Source: Verrucomicrobiia bacterium
GTDB lineage: Bacteria; Verrucomicrobiota; Verrucomicrobiia; Verrucomicrobiales; Akkermansiaceae
Direction: 5' to 3'
Length of the DNA: 35,701 nt
Assembly (NCBI GenBank): GCA_030431475.1
Contig: JAUIJD010000051.1
Coordinates: 1-35,701, forward strand
Below are positions 27,599 through 35,279 of the stretch, one piece after another. The position numbers and the translations under genes were made by a program. A model generated the notes under the pieces. It was not told the origin of the DNA, made no database searches, and worked only from the letters and a program-made list of their open reading frames with translations. Positions within the stretch are counted from its first letter, which is position 1. Each line of letters starts with the position of its first letter.

Positions 27599-29176
27599 GT
27601 GGTCACCACCCTCCAACCGCCGCCCCCGGACAAGGCCCCGGCCCCTCCTTCCGGCGACCTGCGCACGCTCATCGACGAGCTGGTCGCCGAGCAGGGGAAG
27701 CTGCGGACGCCGGTCGCCTGCTTTTCGGAGTATCACAACCGCCAACCCGACCTCGCGGACCACTACCGCAACCTCATCCCCCTCTCCCGTCCCGGCCCCG
27801 GCGAACAGTATGCCTTCGAGGTCGCCCTCGACCGATGCACCGGATGCAAGGCCTGCGTCTCGGCCTGCCACAATCTCAACGGCCTCGACGAGAGCGAAGC
27901 CTGGCGCGACACCGGCACCCTGGTCGGGGGGAAGGTCGCGCCAGGCTGGCAGCAGACGATCACCACGGCCTGCCACCACTGCGAGGATCCCGGCTGCCTC
28001 ACCGGATGCCCGGTCGGCGCCTACGAGAAAGATCGTAGCACCGGCATTGTCCGCCACCTCGACGACCAATGCATCGGCTGCTCCTACTGCATCCTCAAGT
28101 GCCCCTTCGACGTCCCGAAGTACTCGAAACAGCGGGGCATCGTCCGCAAATGCGACATGTGCCACCAACGCCTGTCCGAAGGCGAGGCACCCGCCTGCGT
28201 TCAGGCCTGCCCGACCGAGGCCATCCGCATCGTCAAGGTGCCGACGACGGACGAACGGCGGGATTTCCTCGGCTCCGGCATCCTCGGCTCGGCACTGCCC
28301 GACGTCGCCATCACCCGTCCCACCACCCGCTACGTCGGCCGCGAGGTGCCCGAGACCTCCTTCGCCGCCGACCGCGAGCAGCTCGTCCCTCAGCACGCCC
28401 ACTGGCCGCTGGTCTTCATGCTCGTCCTCACCCAGGCCGGCATCGGCCTTCTAGGAGCGCCGATTATGAAATCGGCAATATCAACCCCAGCCCTCACCTG
28501 GCTCGGCGCCATCCTTTTCAACGCCGGCATGGCCGCCGCCACCCTGCACCTCGGCCAGCCCCTCAAGGCCTGGCGTTTCTTCCTCGGACTGCGCACCAGC
28601 TGGCTCTCCCGCGAAATCCTCGCCTTCTCCCTCTTCGCCCCCATTCCCCTCCTCCTCGTCGCAGCGCCCTTTCTGCCCTTCATTCCCCACGTCGATCCGA
28701 TTGCCCAAGCCCTCGTTCTCCCCGCCGGCGCCGTCGCCATTTTCACCAGCGCCATGATCTACCACGACACCCATCGATCACTCTGGCGCCTGCCCTTCTC
28801 CGCGACGCGATTCTTCGGCACGATGCTCGCTTTCCTCTTCCTCGGTCTCGGCTCCTACCAACCGCTCTTCCTCCCTCTCGCCTCGCTCACCATTTGCGCG
28901 AAGACCGCGCCCGAACTCTACACCTGCCTCCTCGGCCTCAGGGAAGGGGCGTGGACTCCGGACCGTCACTCCGGCCGACTCCTTCTGGGGCCCTTGCAGA
29001 ACTTCACCCTCTGGCGTTTCGGACTCGCCGCCCTGGCGGCCGTCGTCGTGCTCTTCAACCCCTGGCTGGCCCTGCCCCTGCTTGTCTCCTCCGAGATCCT
29101 CGAACGCCAGCTCTTCTTCCAAGCCGTCCAGGCTCCGAAAATGCCCGGCCACGCCGGTCCGGCCGCCCTCCACTGA
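27599..29176 (+). CDS. DmsB-DmsC fusion: four-cluster ferredoxin plus quinol-interacting membrane domain
   Basis: A 525-residue protein. GTG 27599 was chosen because earlier in-frame codons read through nirA and the REP pair. Residues about 70-210 carry sixteen Cys in four groups (C80/83/86/90, C125/128/133/137, C158/161/164/168, C185/188/200/204), the DmsB/NrfC pattern for four [4Fe-4S] clusters. From about 262 on there are some eight hydrophobic helices resembling DmsC, the quinol-oxidising anchor. In the DMSO reductase complex these are separate proteins. Lying 7 nt before nasA, it probably passes quinol electrons to NasA. There is no Tat signal, so the cluster domain should face the cytoplasm. 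A REP-like palindrome lies inside the gene. Confidence 0.88.
   Translation: MVTTLQPPPPDKAPAPPSGDLRTLIDELVAEQGKLRTPVACFSEYHNRQPDLADHYRNLIPLSRPGPGEQYAFEVALDRCTGCKACVSACHNLNGLDESEAWRDTGTLVGGKVAPGWQQTITTACHHCEDPGCLTGCPVGAYEKDRSTGIVRHLDDQCIGCSYCILKCPFDVPKYSKQRGIVRKCDMCHQRLSEGEAPACVQACPTEAIRIVKVPTTDERRDFLGSGILGSALPDVAITRPTTRYVGREVPETSFAADREQLVPQHAHWPLVFMLVLTQAGIGLLGAPIMKSAISTPALTWLGAILFNAGMAAATLHLGQPLKAWRFFLGLRTSWLSREILAFSLFAPIPLLLVAAPFLPFIPHVDPIAQALVLPAGAVAIFTSAMIYHDTHRSLWRLPFSATRFFGTMLAFLFLGLGSYQPLFLPLASLTICAKTAPELYTCLLGLREGAWTPDRHSGRLLLGPLQNFTLWRFGLAALAAVVVLFNPWLALPLLVSSEILERQLFFQAVQAPKMPGHAGPAALH
28454..28476 (+). repeat. REP-like palindrome inside the DmsC-like domain
   Basis: The head GGAGCG, then stem GCCGATT-ATGA-AATCGGC (28459-28465, 28470-28476). 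It shares head and design with the elements at 27518 and 34399 but lacks the CTCC tail. It forms a local AT-rich patch (to about 28488) in otherwise GC-rich coding sequence and is read in frame ([12 protein letters not shown]) between two membrane segments. Confidence 0.6.
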
Positions 29177-29183
29177 ATGCTCC

Positions 29184-31439
29184 ATGCGGCTGATCTCCAA
29201 CTCACCTGCCACGCCCGTGATCCCGGCTTTTCTCAAGCAACACGACGGACCGCTCACCCGCGACCTAGTCCAGGCGCCCGGCGATTTCGGGCTCGGCAAG
29301 GTTCCCGCCCGACTGAAGCCGGCCGCCACCACCACCTCCATCTGCGGCTACTGCGCCACCGGCTGTCAGCTCAAGCTCCACCTCGATGACGACGGCCGCG
29401 CGATCAATCTCAGCCCCCAGGCGAACTATCCGGTCAACCTCGGCATGGCCTGCCCCAAGGGCTGGCAGGCGCTCGATCCGCTGGCCGCTCCCGACCGCGG
29501 CACCACGCCCCTGCTGCGCGACGCGAACGGCCGACTCCAGCCGATCGACTGGGCCACCGCCATCGACACCTTCGTTTCCCGCTTCCGCGACATCCAGACC
29601 CGCCATGGCTCCGACGCCGCCGCCTACCTCTCCACCGGCCAGATCCCCTTCGAGGAAATGGCTTTTCTCGGATGTCTCTGGCGCTTCGGAATGGGCTTTC
29701 ACCATGGCGATGCGAACACCCGCCAGTGCATGGCCACCGCCGTCACCGCCTACAAGCAGTCCTTCGGCTTCGACGCCCCGCCCTACACCTACGCCGACTT
29801 CGAGGAAAGCGACGTGATCGTCCTCGTCGGCGCCAATCTCTGCATCGCCCATCCCATCCTCTGGCAGCGCATCATGCGCAACCGGCGCGCGCCGAAGATC
29901 ATCGTCATCGACCCCCGCGCCACCGAGACCGCCCAGGCCGCGACGCATCACCTCCAGCTCCGCCCCAAGGGCGACCTCGCGCTCTACTACGCGCTGGCCC
30001 ACTGCATCCTGCGCGATGGGCGCATCGACCCCGCCTCCATCGAGCGCACCGAGGGCTTCGACGAGTTCGCCGCGTTCGTGAAGGACTTCACCCCGGATTC
30101 CGCCGTCGAGGCGACCGGCATCCCGGCGGAAACCATCGAAGCCATCGCCCGCGACGTCTCCGAACCGGGCAAGCGGGTCTCGTGGTGGTGGACCATGGGC
30201 ATAAACCAGTCCTATGAGGGCGTCCGCACCGCGCAGGCCATCATCAACCTCTCCCTCATCACCGGCAACATCGGCAAACCCGGCACGGGCCCGAACTCGA
30301 TCACCGGCCAGTGCAACGCGATGGGCTCCCGGCTCTTCTCGAACACCACCTCGCTGGTCGGCGGACACGATTTCGGCAACGAACTCCATCGCGCGAAGGT
30401 CTCCGAGATGCTCGGCGTGCCCCTCGCATCCATTCCGACCGAGCCGACCATCGCCTACGACGAGATCCTCCGCGCTGCCGAAGACGGCAAAATCAAGGCC
30501 CTCTGGATCGTCGCGACCAACCCCTTCCATTCGTGGATCGACTCCGGTCGCCTCGAACGCCTGCGCGACAAACTCGAGTTCCTGGTCGTCCAGGACATGT
30601 ATCACTCCACCGAGTCCGCCCGCGCTGCCGACCTCTTCCTCCCCGCCGCCGGCTGGGGGGAAAAGTCCGGCTGCTTCATCAACTCCGAGCGCCGCATCGC
30701 CCCGATCCGTCCGGCCCGTCGAGCTCCCGGACAGACCCTCTCGGACTTCCGCATCTTCCAGCTCATCGCCCACGCCTGGGGCTGCGGGGATCTCTTCGAG
30801 AAATGGACCGATCCCGAGGCGGCCTTCCGCATCCTGCGCGATCTCACCATCGACCGCCCCTGTGACATCACCGGCATCAGTGGCTACGATCACCTCGACC
30901 GAGCAGGCGGCATCCAGTGGCCCCTGGGGAGAGCGGCTTTGCAAGCCGCTGCATCCGTGGAGGCTCACAGCCAGGATCCGCCGCACTCCACGGAGCGACG
31001 CCTCTTCTCCGACGGCATCTACTACACTCCCAGTGGAAAGGCCCGCCTCCTCTTCTCGCCGCCGGCCCCGATGCCCGAGCCGCCCGACGCCGAACACCCC
31101 TTCCTGCTCCTTACCGGCCGCGGCAGCAGCAGCCAGTGGCACACCCAGACCCGGACCTCCAAGTCCGACATCCTGCGGAAGCTCTACCCTTCCGGCGCCT
31201 ACGTTGAGATCCACCCCCGGGACGCCCGCGCCCTCGGCATCGTCGACCACCAGATCGTGACCGTCCGCTCCCGTCGCGGCAGCATGATCGCCACCGCCTA
31301 TCTCGCGCCCACGGTCCAGCGCGGCCAGCTCTTCATTCCGATGCACTATCCCGAGGTCAACCGGCTCACCCACCCCTCCTTCGACCCCCACTCCCGCCAG
31401 CCGAACTACAAGGCCTGCGCGGTGGCCATCGTCCCCTGA
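29184..31439 (+). CDS. nasA: Assimilatory nitrate reductase catalytic subunit
   Basis: A 751-residue molybdopterin oxidoreductase. The N-terminal [4Fe-4S] motif is C54-X2-C57-X3-C61 with C90 (CGYCATGC ... MACPKGW). It has [56 protein letters not shown] and [17 protein letters not shown], typical of NasA/NarB-type periplasm-independent reductases. The C-terminal domain ends in [14 protein letters not shown]...[10 protein letters not shown]. There is no Tat signal, so it is cytoplasmic, and it lacks the C-terminal [2Fe-2S]/NasB-like extension. It reduces nitrate to nitrite using bis-MGD. The likely electron donor is DmsBC, 7 nt upstream. A palindromic insertion (30931-30994) codes for part of the linker near residue 590. 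Confidence 0.93.
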   Translation: MRLISNSPATPVIPAFLKQHDGPLTRDLVQAPGDFGLGKVPARLKPAATTTSICGYCATGCQLKLHLDDDGRAINLSPQANYPVNLGMACPKGWQALDPLAAPDRGTTPLLRDANGRLQPIDWATAIDTFVSRFRDIQTRHGSDAAAYLSTGQIPFEEMAFLGCLWRFGMGFHHGDANTRQCMATAVTAYKQSFGFDAPPYTYADFEESDVIVLVGANLCIAHPILWQRIMRNRRAPKIIVIDPRATETAQAATHHLQLRPKGDLALYYALAHCILRDGRIDPASIERTEGFDEFAAFVKDFTPDSAVEATGIPAETIEAIARDVSEPGKRVSWWWTMGINQSYEGVRTAQAIINLSLITGNIGKPGTGPNSITGQCNAMGSRLFSNTTSLVGGHDFGNELHRAKVSEMLGVPLASIPTEPTIAYDEILRAAEDGKIKALWIVATNPFHSWIDSGRLERLRDKLEFLVVQDMYHSTESARAADLFLPAAGWGEKSGCFINSERRIAPIRPARRAPGQTLSDFRIFQLIAHAWGCGDLFEKWTDPEAAFRILRDLTIDRPCDITGISGYDHLDRAGGIQWPLGRAALQAAASVEAHSQDPPHSTERRLFSDGIYYTPSGKARLLFSPPAPMPEPPDAEHPFLLLTGRGSSSQWHTQTRTSKSDILRKLYPSGAYVEIHPRDARALGIVDHQIVTVRSRRGSMIATAYLAPTVQRGQLFIPMHYPEVNRLTHPSFDPHSRQPNYKACAVAIVP
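30931..30994 (+). repeat. REP-like palindromic insertion inside nasA
   Basis: AGCGGCTT-TGC-AAGCCGCT (30932-30950) is followed by TCCGTGGAG (30954-30962) paired with CTCCACGGA (30986-30994). It encodes a low-complexity linker ([15 protein letters not shown]) between GGIQWP and the [17 protein letters not shown] block, which in related enzymes stand closer together (from memory of the family). The frame is kept. Confidence 0.6.
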
Positions 31440-31488
31440 TCAGCGGCCGCTTGTCGCCCCCACCTCGACCTGCCCACACTCCGCACGA

Positions 31489-32271
31489 GTGCCCGACCTC
31501 TTCCTCCACGCCGCCATCCTCGTCCTCGCCTTCCTCTATTCGAGCGTCGGCCACGCGGGGGCCTCGGGCTACATCGCGGCGCTCACCCTCGCCGGCGTCG
31601 CCCTCGAGGAAATCCGCCCGGCCGCCCTCCTCCTCAACCTCGGGGTCGCCATCTTCGGCATCTGGCATTTCGCCCGCGGCGGTCACTTCCGCGCCCGCCT
31701 CGTCTGGCCCTTCCTCCCCGCCGCCCTGCCCTGCGCCTGGCTCGGCGGCCGCCTGGAGCTTTCGCCCACACCGATCTCCCTCATCCTCGGCGGCATACTG
31801 CTCCTTTCAGCCGTCCGATTTCTCCTGCCCTCTCCGCGCAGCGACGAGGAACCCGAGCCGCCGAGAGTGCCGGTGGCGACGCTCACCGGCGCGGCACTCG
31901 GTTTCCTCGCGGGCCTGACCGGCACCGGCGGCGGGATTTTCCTCACGCCGTTGCTGCTCCTCGCCGGCTGGGCCACGCCGAAGACGGCGGCGGCCGCCTC
32001 CATCGTCTTCATAGCGGGCAACTCGCTGTTCGGACTCGCCGGCTTCGCGAGTCAGCACGACTCGCTCCCGTGGCACCTCGCCATCCTGCTCCCCGCGGCC
32101 CTCGTCGGCGGCTTCGCGGGTTCGCGTCTCGGCAGCTTTCATTTCTCTCCCGCCGTGGTCCGACGCCTCCTCGCCGCCGTACTCCTCGTCGCCTCCTTCA
32201 AGATGCTTCATCGCGCCGCCGACACCTCCGGCGTTGAAGTCCTCCCCCGTCCATCCGAGCATTCGTCGTGA
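31489..32271 (+). CDS. TauE/SafE-family permease
   Basis: A 260-residue protein starting at GTG 31489 with about eight hydrophobic helices. It has the TauE/SafE hallmarks SSVGHAGASGYIAAL near the N-terminus and GFLAGLTGTGGGIFLTPLLLL at the start of the second half, which are two inverted repeats. Family members export sulfite, sulfoacetate or related anions, or are unassigned. In this operon an anion made by the pathway, such as nitrite, or a supply role for sulfur or molybdenum chemistry is conceivable, but the sequence does not tell. It overlaps the MOSC gene (GTGA at 32268). Confidence 0.88.
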   Translation: MPDLFLHAAILVLAFLYSSVGHAGASGYIAALTLAGVALEEIRPAALLLNLGVAIFGIWHFARGGHFRARLVWPFLPAALPCAWLGGRLELSPTPISLILGGILLLSAVRFLLPSPRSDEEPEPPRVPVATLTGAALGFLAGLTGTGGGIFLTPLLLLAGWATPKTAAAASIVFIAGNSLFGLAGFASQHDSLPWHLAILLPAALVGGFAGSRLGSFHFSPAVVRRLLAAVLLVASFKMLHRAADTSGVEVLPRPSEHSS

Positions 32272-32753
32272 CCCCGACCCTTCACCACCTGTTCACCTCC
32301 CCGGGACACAACTACTTCGGCCACCACGGCAAGCCGCCGGGCGAGCACGGGATGATCGAGCACGAGACGCTGGAACTCGTGGCCGGGCGCGGCATTCCCG
32401 GCGACCGCTTCTTCGACTGGAAAGACGACTACAAGGGCCAGATCACCTTCATCGATCTTGCGGTGGTCCAGGCCATCCGCGATCACGCCGAGAATCCCGA
32501 CCTCCCCGCTGCCGCCTTCCGGCGAAACGTCATCACCGAAGGCATCGATCTCAACACCCTGATCGGCCGCCGTTTCCGCCTTGGCGGCATCCTCTTCGAG
32601 GGCACCGAGGAATGCCGCCCGTGCTACTGGATGGACACCGCCTGCGGCAAACCCGGCACCGAAGCACTCATGAAGGGACGGGGCGGCCTGCGCTGCCGCA
32701 TTCTCGAGTCGGGACTCATCCATCGCGGACCGGTGACCCTCGAACCCGCCTGA
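32268..32753 (+). CDS. MOSC-domain protein
   Basis: A 161-residue protein starting at GTG 32268, overlapping the TauE stop. GRGIPGDRFFD, FRRNVITEGIDLNTLIGRRF and the Cys-bearing EGTEECRPCYWMD are the MOSC domain signature; the latter contains the conserved sulfur-carrying Cys position. MOSC proteins bind or modify the molybdenum cofactor (C-terminal domain of Moco sulfurase, YiiM-like). It stands 4 nt before moeA in the Mo-cofactor block. Its specific job is not known; cofactor binding or delivery to NasA is an inference. Confidence 0.85.
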   Translation: MTPTLHHLFTSPGHNYFGHHGKPPGEHGMIEHETLELVAGRGIPGDRFFDWKDDYKGQITFIDLAVVQAIRDHAENPDLPAAAFRRNVITEGIDLNTLIGRRFRLGGILFEGTEECRPCYWMDTACGKPGTEALMKGRGGLRCRILESGLIHRGPVTLEPA

Positions 32754-32757
32754 GCCC

Positions 32758-33921
32758 ATGGACCCGCTGATCTCACCCGCCGAAGCCGACGCCCGCATCG
32801 CCGCGGCCTTGCCGCCACCGGCTTCCGAGCACATCGACCTCATCGCCGCCATCGGGCGCACGCTGAGCAGCCCCATCGTCGCCGACCGCGCGCTGCCGCC
32901 CTACCCGCGCGCCATGATGGACGGCTACGCGATCACCCACGATTCAATCCGTCCCGACGGCCGGCTGGCGCCCGCCGGGCTGCACGCCGCCGGCGACCCG
33001 CCCCCCGCCACACTCACGCCCGGCACCTGTTGGGAGATCATGACGGGCGCCTGCGTCCCGAGCGACTGCATCGCGGTGGTCCCCTACGAAGACGTCGATG
33101 CGGATTTCGTCGTGACATCCAAGGTCGCGCCCGGCCAATTCATCCACCCGGCCGGCAGCGACGCCGAGGCCGGCGAGATACTCGTGCCCGCCGGCCATTT
33201 CATCGGCCCGGCCGAGATCGCCATCGCGGCCTCGGTCGGACTCACCCCCTTGGAGATCACCCGCCGGCCCCGCATCGCCCTCATCACCAGTGGCGACGAA
33301 ACCGTGCCCATCGACACCGCCCCCGAGCCCTGGCAGATCCGCCGCTCGAATGGCCCGATGATCGAAACGCTGCTCCGCTCCCGTGGCTTCGATGGCGTGG
33401 AAAGCCACCACATTCCCGACGAGGCGCAGGCCGCTCGAGGCATCATCCGCCGTTGCCTCGAATGCGCCGACCTGATCGTGCTCTGCGGCGGCATTTCCAA
33501 GGGCAAGCGCGATCTGATCCGCCCGCTGCTGGAGGAAAGCCTCGGCACGCCTTCCTTCCACGGCGTCGCCCAGAAGCCCGGCAAGCCGCTCGCGTTCTGG
33601 CCCGGCCCGCCGCTGATCTTCGCCCTGCCGGGAAACCCCGTTTCCGTCCTCGCCACCTTCACCCGCTACGTCCTCCCGACCCTCACCCGTCTCGAAGGCC
33701 GCGAGCCCTCGCCCCGCCGTCGCGCCCTTCCGGCCGACGTCGCCCCCCTGCCCAAGCTCACCTGGCTCCTTCCGCTCGATGCCGCCGGTGATCCCCGCCC
33801 GCCACAGAATTCCGGCGACTTCGTCTCCATCGCCGGCACCGCCGGCTTCCTCGAAATCCCGCCTGCTCGGGATTTCACTGTCGGCCAGCCGCTCCGCTTC
33901 TACTCTTTCACCGATCACTGA
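32758..33921 (+). CDS. moeA: Molybdopterin molybdenumtransferase
   Basis: A 387-residue protein with YPRAMMDGYAI (the conserved MDGYA loop), IMTGACVP and VPYEDV. PRIALITSGDE and LIVLCGGISKGKRDLI follow, plus QKPGKPLAFWPGPPLIFALPGNPVS, the MPT-adenylate/molybdate site, in the order expected for MoeA domains 2, 3 and 4. It inserts molybdate into molybdopterin. The enzyme that makes the adenylated intermediate (MogA/MoaB) is not in the window. The ATG is 4 nt after the MOSC gene and moaC follows after 13 nt. Slightly shorter than E. coli MoeA (411). Confidence 0.93.
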   Translation: MDPLISPAEADARIAAALPPPASEHIDLIAAIGRTLSSPIVADRALPPYPRAMMDGYAITHDSIRPDGRLAPAGLHAAGDPPPATLTPGTCWEIMTGACVPSDCIAVVPYEDVDADFVVTSKVAPGQFIHPAGSDAEAGEILVPAGHFIGPAEIAIAASVGLTPLEITRRPRIALITSGDETVPIDTAPEPWQIRRSNGPMIETLLRSRGFDGVESHHIPDEAQAARGIIRRCLECADLIVLCGGISKGKRDLIRPLLEESLGTPSFHGVAQKPGKPLAFWPGPPLIFALPGNPVSVLATFTRYVLPTLTRLEGREPSPRRRALPADVAPLPKLTWLLPLDAAGDPRPPQNSGDFVSIAGTAGFLEIPPARDFTVGQPLRFYSFTDH

Positions 33922-33934
33922 TCACTTGGCACCC

Positions 33935-34414
33935 ATGTCCCTTTCCCACATCGATGATTCCAACAAGGCCTCCATGGTCGATGTCTCCGGCAAGGAGATT
34001 ACCGCGAGAAGCGCCACCGCCGAGGCCCTCGTCCGGGTGAATGACGCCGTTGCCGCGCAGTTCGATGGCTCCGACCTGGTCTCGAAAAAGGGCCCCGTCT
34101 TCCAGACCGCCATCCTCGCCGGCGTCATGGGTGCGAAGCAGACCAGCCAGCTCATCCCCCTCTGCCATCCGCTGCCCTTGGACAGCGTGAAGATCGACAT
34201 CGGCTTCGAGGCCAACACCGCCACCATCCGCTGCACCGCCAAGACCACCGGCCGGACGGGTGTCGAAATGGAAGCGCTCACCGGTGCCAGCATCGCCGCC
34301 CTCACCCTGCACGACATGTGCAAGGCCCTCGATCCCGCGATCACCATCTCGGAGATCCGGCTGCTTGAGAAGACGGGCGGCAAATCGACCTACCAAGTGG
34401 AGCGCGGACTTTAG
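33935..34414 (+). CDS. moaC: Cyclic pyranopterin monophosphate synthase
   Basis: A 159-residue protein: MVDVSGKEITARSATAEA, KKGPVFQTAILAGVMGAKQTSQLIPLCHPLPL, TGVEMEALTGAS and LHDMCKALD are the conserved MoaC blocks with catalytic Lys, His and Glu residues. It converts the MoaA product to cPMP. The ATG 33935 was chosen as the first Met of the conserved domain; a long upstream open frame overlaps moeA out of frame. The last residues (VERGL) and the stop TAG are encoded by a REP-like palindrome (34399-34422), so the natural C-terminus appears to have been replaced. Confidence 0.95.
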   Translation: MSLSHIDDSNKASMVDVSGKEITARSATAEALVRVNDAVAAQFDGSDLVSKKGPVFQTAILAGVMGAKQTSQLIPLCHPLPLDSVKIDIGFEANTATIRCTAKTTGRTGVEMEALTGASIAALTLHDMCKALDPAITISEIRLLEKTGGKSTYQVERGL

Positions 34415-34422
34415 TCCGCTCC
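34399..34422 (+). repeat. REP-like palindrome containing the moaC stop codon
   Basis: The head GGAGCG precedes the stem CGGACT-TT-AGTCCG and tail CTCC. Compared with its right arm the left arm carries two extra bases, exactly as in the element at 27518, with different but compensating stem bases. The moaC TAG (34412-34414) lies in the middle. It leaves 19 nt before mobA. Confidence 0.75.
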
Positions 34423-34441
34423 GGAGCCCGAGCACCCTACC

Positions 34442-35260
34442 ATGAGAGCCCTCATCCTCACCGGCGGTCGCAGCAAGCGGATGGGCCGCGACAAGCACGC
34501 CATCGAGCGCCCCGACGGCACCCGCCAGCTCGACGCGCTCATCGCCCTTGTCCGCCTGGTCACCTCGGACATCCTCCTCTCCACCAACGATCCCTCCCTC
34601 GCGCCCGAGGGCATCCCGGTCCTCCCCGATCGCCACCCCGGCAGCGGCCCCCTCGCCGCCCTCGAGGCCTTCCACGCCGCCTTCCCCGGGGAACCCGTCC
34701 TGCTCCTCGGCTGTGACCTCTTCCTTCTCGACGAGGCCACCCTCCGACACCTCCTCGAGGCCCACTCCCCTGACGTCCCGGCCAGCGCTTTCGCCAACCG
34801 CATCGACCACCGGCCGGAACCCCTCTGCACGATCTACGAGCCGGGCGCGCTCGCCCACGCGGCCACTGCGATCGCCGACGAGGAATTCTGCGCCCGCCAT
34901 TTCCTCGAGTCGCTCAATCCGCGGGTCATCGAGCTCGTCCATCCCGTCGCCCTGGACAACGCCAACACCCCCGCGGAACTCGACGAGGTCTTCGCCAAGC
35001 TCCGTCACGGCGTTGCCGCGAAGGAGATTCGCGTCCTCTATTTCGCCAAGCTACGCGAAGCCCGCGGCCTCGATGAGGAGAGCGTCGAAACCCTCGCCTG
35101 CACCGCCGGCGGACTTTACGAAGAGCTTCGATTCCGACACCGCCTGCCGCTGCGCCTCGACGCCCTCCGCTGCGCCCGCAACGGCGACTTCTGCGACTGG
35201 GGCACTCCCCTCGAACCCGGCGACGAGATCGTGTTCATCCCGCCCGTCGCCGGCGGCTGA
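34442..35260 (+). CDS. mobA: MobA-MoaD fusion: molybdopterin guanylyltransferase plus sulfur-carrier subunit
   Basis: A 272-residue protein with two domains. Residues 1 to about 190 are MobA-like: LILTGGRSKRMGRDKHAI (the nucleotide loop), PDRHPGSGPLAALEAF and LLLGCDLFLLDE. The family's usual CDMP is CDLF here. Residues about 194-272 are MoaD-like with a ubiquitin fold: IRVLYFAKLREARGLDEE, GDEIVFIPPVAGG, ending in the Gly-Gly that must be thiocarboxylated and inserted in MoaE. MobA adds GMP to molybdopterin to give the MGD form NasA needs. Both parts belong to one pathway but to different steps. moaE follows after 19 nt. Confidence 0.9.
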   Translation: MRALILTGGRSKRMGRDKHAIERPDGTRQLDALIALVRLVTSDILLSTNDPSLAPEGIPVLPDRHPGSGPLAALEAFHAAFPGEPVLLLGCDLFLLDEATLRHLLEAHSPDVPASAFANRIDHRPEPLCTIYEPGALAHAATAIADEEFCARHFLESLNPRVIELVHPVALDNANTPAELDEVFAKLRHGVAAKEIRVLYFAKLREARGLDEESVETLACTAGGLYEELRFRHRLPLRLDALRCARNGDFCDWGTPLEPGDEIVFIPPVAGG

Positions 35261-35279
35261 TCCTTGCCCGCCTCCTCCG

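Noticed and set aside
31442-31451. Perfect palindrome AGCGGCCGCT after nasA
   Set aside because: Short GC-only palindrome, common by chance in GC-rich DNA, with no T-run and no link to the regulon dyad.
34441-34456. CATGA-N6-TCATC at the mobA start codon, a near match to the regulon dyad
   Set aside because: The spacer is six, not seven, the match is made by the coding bases of the mobA start, and no TGGCA-N8-GCTT block precedes a gene at the right distance.
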